This document shows positions 6,988 through 10,000 of a stretch of 10,000 nucleotides of DNA, one piece after another. Where the stretch lies: NCBI RefSeq assembly GCF_020217005.1, contig NZ_JAIWOI010000197.1, positions 1 to 10,000 of the forward strand. Direction: 5' to 3'. Every line of letters begins with the position of its first letter. Position 1 is the first letter of the stretch. This DNA is from Rheinheimera sp. (GTDB taxonomy: Bacteria > Pseudomonadota > Gammaproteobacteria > Enterobacterales > Alteromonadaceae). A program made the position numbers and the translations under genes. Under the pieces are notes generated by a model. It made no database searches and was not told the origin of the DNA. It saw only the letters and a program-made list of their open reading frames with translations.

Positions 6988-7261
6988 ATTTGTATATTGT
7001 GCTGGCACACTTTGCCTGGTTCTACCAGCTGTTGTGCCGCGATTAGCTATTTGATTCACAGAATGTATATCCAAAAGACTTCTCCATATTGAGGAAAAAT
7101 CGTGCTGGCACGTTATTCCCTTTTGGTAGCCTGTCATTTACCAGATCTGTGATCGTAAGCCTCTAAATTAGATTGTTTTTCCTTCTTCAGCAACAAATAA
7201 TGCTGTCATCCGGAGGGGGATCGCGGTCAGTTCCACAACAAGGTTCTGAATAGCTCTGTAC
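6988..7261. other. Region without convincing genes, upstream of the cassettes
   Basis: No credible coding sequence was found. A 61-codon - strand frame at 6952-7137 has no ribosome-binding site or recognisable protein features and crosses the cassette junction. The 10-mer GTGCTGGCAC occurs twice (6999-7008 and 7102-7111), the second abutting GTTATTC. That could be the remains of an attC-like or attI-like site but is too asymmetric to call. No integrase gene is present. Confidence 0.5.
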
Positions 7262-7262
7262 G

Positions 7263-7292
7263 AAAAAAGTAGCTAAAGCATAAGCTTTAGCT
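7263..7292 (-). terminator. Intrinsic terminator of the GntP/hydrolase operon
   Basis: On the - strand AGCTAAAGC (7292-7284) and GCTTTAGCT (7279-7271) form a perfect 9-bp stem with a 4-base loop. They are followed by AC and a run of six T (complement of A at 7263-7268). It lies about 65 bases beyond the hydrolase stop codon and would keep operon transcripts from entering the cassette region. Confidence 0.87.
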
Positions 7293-7357
7293 GAACCAGA
7301 GGCAGGCGCACCTCACAGGGGGATGGAAGCTGTTTTGTTCTATATAGTTTCAAACCG

Positions 7358-8506
7358 TTATTCTGCTAGAAACTGCCTTATTTGATCTGCTTTGCTCTGA
7401 ATATTTAAAAGACCATCTAAATGCCCGGCCTGACCAGGAATCTCTTCATAAGAAGCTTGTGGCATCTGCTCTTTGCTGTGTTTGGCCATAGCAGGTGTTA
7501 GTAATAAATCTCCTGCGGCAGGTAACCACAAGGTCTTAGCTGTGACGCTTTTGAGTTTTTGTTGCCAGTTGTCGCCCATACCTGCACGCCATAACTGCGA
7601 GGCCCGCACCAGATACAACAATGAATTCGCATCCATTTGGGCTGAGCGTTGTTTAGCGGTGCTCAGCAGCTGGTTCCAGGCAGGTAGTTCGGCCTGAATA
7701 TCCTGATGAATAGCTTTATTCAAAGAAGGGGCAGGGTAGCTTTGATTAAATAAGTCCGGGTGCAACGCATCCTGAATCACATAAGCTAAAGCTCGCGTTA
7801 AACCTTCAGGTTGCCGAGTTAAGGGATAAGCACCTTTGTTCCACGCAATGTCTTGTTTAATAGGCTGAGCCCAGCGCTCCAATCTTATGGCACTGAAACT
7901 GTCGATATAAGCTGTGCCTATCACGGGCAATAAGCGCTCAACTTTATCCGGATAACTGACCGCCCATTCAATGGCCTGAAAGGATCCCATTGAAGGGCCT
8001 ATCACGGCATAGAGTTTTTCAATGCCGAGTTTATCCAGCAGGGTTTTTTGCACTTCAACAAAATCGCGAATGGTCACCACAGGAAAACTCAGGCCATAAG
8101 TTTTACCCGTATCTGGATTGATACTGGCAGGGCCTGTGGTGATCACATCAGGCGAAAAGGCGTTTAGATTAGCCAGACTATCGACACTGACTACATAAAA
8201 TGTGTTGGTATCTATGGCTTTGCCAGGGCCGATAATTTTGTCCCAGTAACCAGGGGCTGCATCTGTAGAGCGGTATTTGCCAGCCGCATGCGAAGTGCCG
8301 GAAAAATAATGGGTGATTAAAATCACATTGGATTTGTCGGCATTGAGCGTACCATAAGCTTCCCAGCCGACCTTCACCTGCTTTAACGCCACGCCACTTT
8401 GAGTGGTAAAGTGTGCCAGTTCCAGCTGCTGTTTTTGCACTAAAGGCAGCTCTGCTGCCTGCACCAAGCTGCTGAACAGCAGTATCAAACCAAGCCATAG
8501 TTTCAT
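7358..8506 (-). CDS. Exported alpha/beta-hydrolase of the homoserine O-acetyltransferase (MetX-like) family
   Basis: This protein of 382 residues has an N-terminal signal peptide (MKLWLGLILLFSSLVQA, cleavage likely near residue 17-18), so it should act in the periplasm. The fold follows MetX: THYFSGTSHAAG (65-76) in the oxyanion region, YWDKIIGPGKAIDTNTFYVV (88-105), the nucleophile elbow GPSMGS (170-175, Ser172), Asp333 in AAGDLLLTP and His362 in GHLDGL, giving a complete Ser-Asp-His triad. True MetX is cytoplasmic with GGSMGG and GHDAFL motifs, so both export and motif changes argue against methionine synthesis; esterase or acyltransferase activity on an unknown substrate is more likely. 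The frame extends upstream to 8611, but that would overlap the permease gene and bury the signal peptide. The ATG at 8506 follows AAAGGA with good spacing, 26 bases after the permease stop. Confidence 0.88.
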   Translation of the reverse strand: MKLWLGLILLFSSLVQAAELPLVQKQQLELAHFTTQSGVALKQVKVGWEAYGTLNADKSNVILITHYFSGTSHAAGKYRSTDAAPGYWDKIIGPGKAIDTNTFYVVSVDSLANLNAFSPDVITTGPASINPDTGKTYGLSFPVVTIRDFVEVQKTLLDKLGIEKLYAVIGPSMGSFQAIEWAVSYPDKVERLLPVIGTAYIDSFSAIRLERWAQPIKQDIAWNKGAYPLTRQPEGLTRALAYVIQDALHPDLFNQSYPAPSLNKAIHQDIQAELPAWNQLLSTAKQRSAQMDANSLLYLVRASQLWRAGMGDNWQQKLKSVTAKTLWLPAAGDLLLTPAMAKHSKEQMPQASYEEIPGQAGHLDGLLNIQSKADQIRQFLAE

Positions 8507-8532
8507 ATTAAATCCTTTCAGCAAAGCTTTGA

Positions 8533-9834
8533 TCACAGCCATTGAAACAGGAAAATAGCCAGCATCACGCCCAAAGTGGGCACTACCACAGTCACAGCAG
8601 CCACAGGCCAATAGGCATTTTGATGGCTTTCACCACAGATAGCACGAATAGTAGTGACCACATAGCCATTGTGCGGCAATGAGTCTAAAGCACCGGATGA
8701 GATAGCGACCACACGGTGCAGCTGTTCTGCATCGACACCACGTTCTAAATAAACCGGGGCTATTTCTGGCAAAGCTATGGCCTGACCGCCTGACGCTGAA
8801 CCTGTTAAACCTGCAATGACGCTAACAGCCACAGCTGCGCCTATCAGCTCAGAGCCTGGTAAATGCGTCATGGTCTCGACCACAGCGGCAAAAGCTGGTG
8901 TCAGCTTAGCCACAGAGCCAAAACCTACTACAGCTGCTGTATTGCCTATAGCTATTAAAGCCCCTGTTGCGCCTTGATCCAGCGTCTGGCCCAAAGAGGT
9001 TAAAAACTTGCGATTGAGCAGATATAAAGTGCTGACACCACCCGTCAGCGCCACTATTAAGGCGGCTTGTTGCATGGTGTCATGCAGTAAATAGGACAAC
9101 AGCAGCACCACCAGCAAAGGTAAAATACCCATGAGTGGATGAGGCAGAGCTTTGTCGCCTACCACAGGATCCGCTTCACGGCCTTCGAACTGTTCGCCAT
9201 TAGCCATGGCCGTTTTGATCATCTTCATCAGCCAGCAATAGCCTGTTATGGCCATAAAAATCGCCACTATAATGCTGACTTCCCAGCCCGCATAAGGGCT
9301 GGTGCCCAGGTATTGAATAGGGATCCAGTTTTGAATTTCAGGCGAGCCGGCGGACGTCATAGTAAAAGTGACAGAACCTAAACCTAAAGCGGCCGGGATA
9401 AAACGCCGGGGCAGGTTAGCGTCTTTAAATAAACTCACCGCCATAGGGTAAGCCGAAAAAGCCACCACAAAAATACTGACGCCACCATAAGTCAGCACTG
9501 CACAAGCTAAAACCACCGCCAGCACAGCACGTTGTTTGCCAATACGTTTGACTATGGCAAGAGCTACTGCGTCCGCTGCGCCTGTATGTTCCATCAGCTT
9601 GCCAAACAGAGCGCCCAGTAAAAACATTAAAAACCAGCTGGAGACAAAACCGGCAAAACCCGACATATAACCCTGGACAAAATTGGCCGGGTTATCAGCC
9701 AGCCAAAACGGAATACCATTCAATAAAGCCACAAATAAAGCGCAAAGTGGTGCCAGAATAAACAGGTTTACCCCACGCATGGTCAGCACTATCAGTAACA
9801 CCAACCCCGCCAACAGACCAAATAAACTCAGCAT
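8533..9834 (-). CDS. GntP-family permease (organic/hydroxy acid:H+ symporter)
   Basis: This inner-membrane transporter of 433 residues, a normal length for the GntP family (gluconate, hydroxybutyrate and related acids), consists mostly of hydrophobic helices. Family-like conserved segments are LTYGGVSIFVVAFSAYPMAV (around residues 114-133), the GLTGSASGGQAIALPEIAP segment near residue 345, and the C-terminal SSGALDSLPHNGYVVTTI, close to the GntP signature region. The substrate cannot be fixed from sequence; this branch resembles annotated D-beta-hydroxybutyrate permeases, but that is only an impression. The ATG at 9834 has AAGG at 9843-9846 with 8-base spacing. The exported hydrolase follows after 26 bases, so the two are probably one operon. 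The permease may import an acid released in the periplasm by the hydrolase (inference). Confidence 0.92.
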   Translation of the reverse strand: MLSLFGLLAGLVLLIVLTMRGVNLFILAPLCALFVALLNGIPFWLADNPANFVQGYMSGFAGFVSSWFLMFLLGALFGKLMEHTGAADAVALAIVKRIGKQRAVLAVVLACAVLTYGGVSIFVVAFSAYPMAVSLFKDANLPRRFIPAALGLGSVTFTMTSAGSPEIQNWIPIQYLGTSPYAGWEVSIIVAIFMAITGYCWLMKMIKTAMANGEQFEGREADPVVGDKALPHPLMGILPLLVVLLLSYLLHDTMQQAALIVALTGGVSTLYLLNRKFLTSLGQTLDQGATGALIAIGNTAAVVGFGSVAKLTPAFAAVVETMTHLPGSELIGAAVAVSVIAGLTGSASGGQAIALPEIAPVYLERGVDAEQLHRVVAISSGALDSLPHNGYVVTTIRAICGESHQNAYWPVAAVTVVVPTLGVMLAIFLFQWL

Positions 9835-9888
9835 AGAAACAACCTTGTGTGTTTTTTTTTAGTCTGGTGTAAAGCTGCAGAGCAAACC

Positions 9889-9905
9889 ATAGTACTAAGG
9901 TACAG
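9889..9905. repeat. 17-bp direct repeat, copy 1, possible operator upstream of the GntP operon
   Basis: ATAGTACTAAGGTACAG contains the inverted half-sites GTAC-TAAG-GTAC. Read on the - strand its end TACTAT could be a -10 element about 50 bases upstream of the permease ATG, with no good -35, which would fit an activator-dependent promoter. An identical copy lies 82 bases away. The regulator is not identified. Confidence 0.6.
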
Positions 9906-9970
9906 TCTTAGTGCTTTGTCTTAACGTAATCCTTTTATTTTCATGTGCTTACCTGTAGTTTGTGCTGGGT

Positions 9971-9987
9971 ATAGTACTAAGGTACAG
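9971..9987. repeat. 17-bp direct repeat, copy 2
   Basis: This is an exact second copy of the 17-mer at 9889-9905, in the same orientation, at a start-to-start distance of 82 bases (close to eight helical turns). It could serve the GntP operon or a divergent gene off the right end. Confidence 0.6.
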
Positions 9988-10000
9988 CTTAACATTTCGA

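Noticed and set aside
6952..7137. 61-codon - strand frame upstream of the HEPN-like gene
   Set aside because: It has no ribosome-binding site or recognisable protein character, and it crosses the cassette boundary at 6986/6987, so it cannot be an old intact gene.
7358..8506. Calling the hydrolase metX (methionine biosynthesis)
   Set aside because: The signal peptide, the altered nucleophile and His motifs, and the operon with a transporter argue against a cytoplasmic biosynthetic role.
8507..8611. N-terminal 35-residue extension of the MetX-like hydrolase frame
   Set aside because: It overlaps the end of the permease gene, has cysteine-rich low-quality sequence, and would bury a clear signal peptide. 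The ATG at 8506 has a good ribosome-binding site.
1..10000. CRISPR arrays, tRNA or rRNA genes, transposases, phage genes
   Set aside because: None was seen on either strand; the only mobile-type structures are the two cassettes and their attC sites.

Overview
The window looks like a chromosomal segment of a gammaproteobacterium. The proteins and gene style are most reminiscent of the Alteromonadales/Chromatiales border, for example Rheinheimera-like genomes. That placement is a judgement from protein flavour only and is weak.

Layout. (1) 1-3679, + strand: a ferric-iron ABC importer, consisting of a periplasmic binding protein (5' end outside the window), a fused two-domain permease with a TTG start, and an ATPase overlapping the permease stop by one base. 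A strong intrinsic terminator sits between the binding protein and the permease. (2) 3696-5315, - strand: a methyl-accepting chemotaxis protein with a CHASE3-type sensor, convergent with the ATPase gene across a 13-bp inverted repeat. (3) 5344-5554: an intergenic stretch holding a perfect 22-bp palindrome and a possible 24-codon ORF. (4) 5555-6987: two integron gene cassettes in tandem, both with genes on the - strand, each ending in an attC-type site. They encode a DUF4262 protein and a HEPN-like protein, and no integron integrase is visible. (5) 6988-7357: no convincing gene, and a clear intrinsic terminator for the - strand. (6) 7358-9834, - strand: an apparent two-gene operon of a GntP-family permease and an exported MetX-like alpha/beta hydrolase. 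(7) 9835-10000: the upstream region of that operon, with two identical 17-bp repeats.

How the parts fit. The iron importer and the GntP/hydrolase pair are ordinary housekeeping or nutritional modules. The accessory part is the cassette pair. Its boundaries can be fixed to the base because the G^TT junction of each cassette is the reverse complement of the R'' box of its own attC (GTTAAAT with ATTTAAC; GTTATGA with TCATAAC). With no integrase or attI in view, it is either an isolated attC cluster (CALIN-like) or an insertion of two cassettes at a secondary site. The pre-insertion sequence can be predicted and tested.
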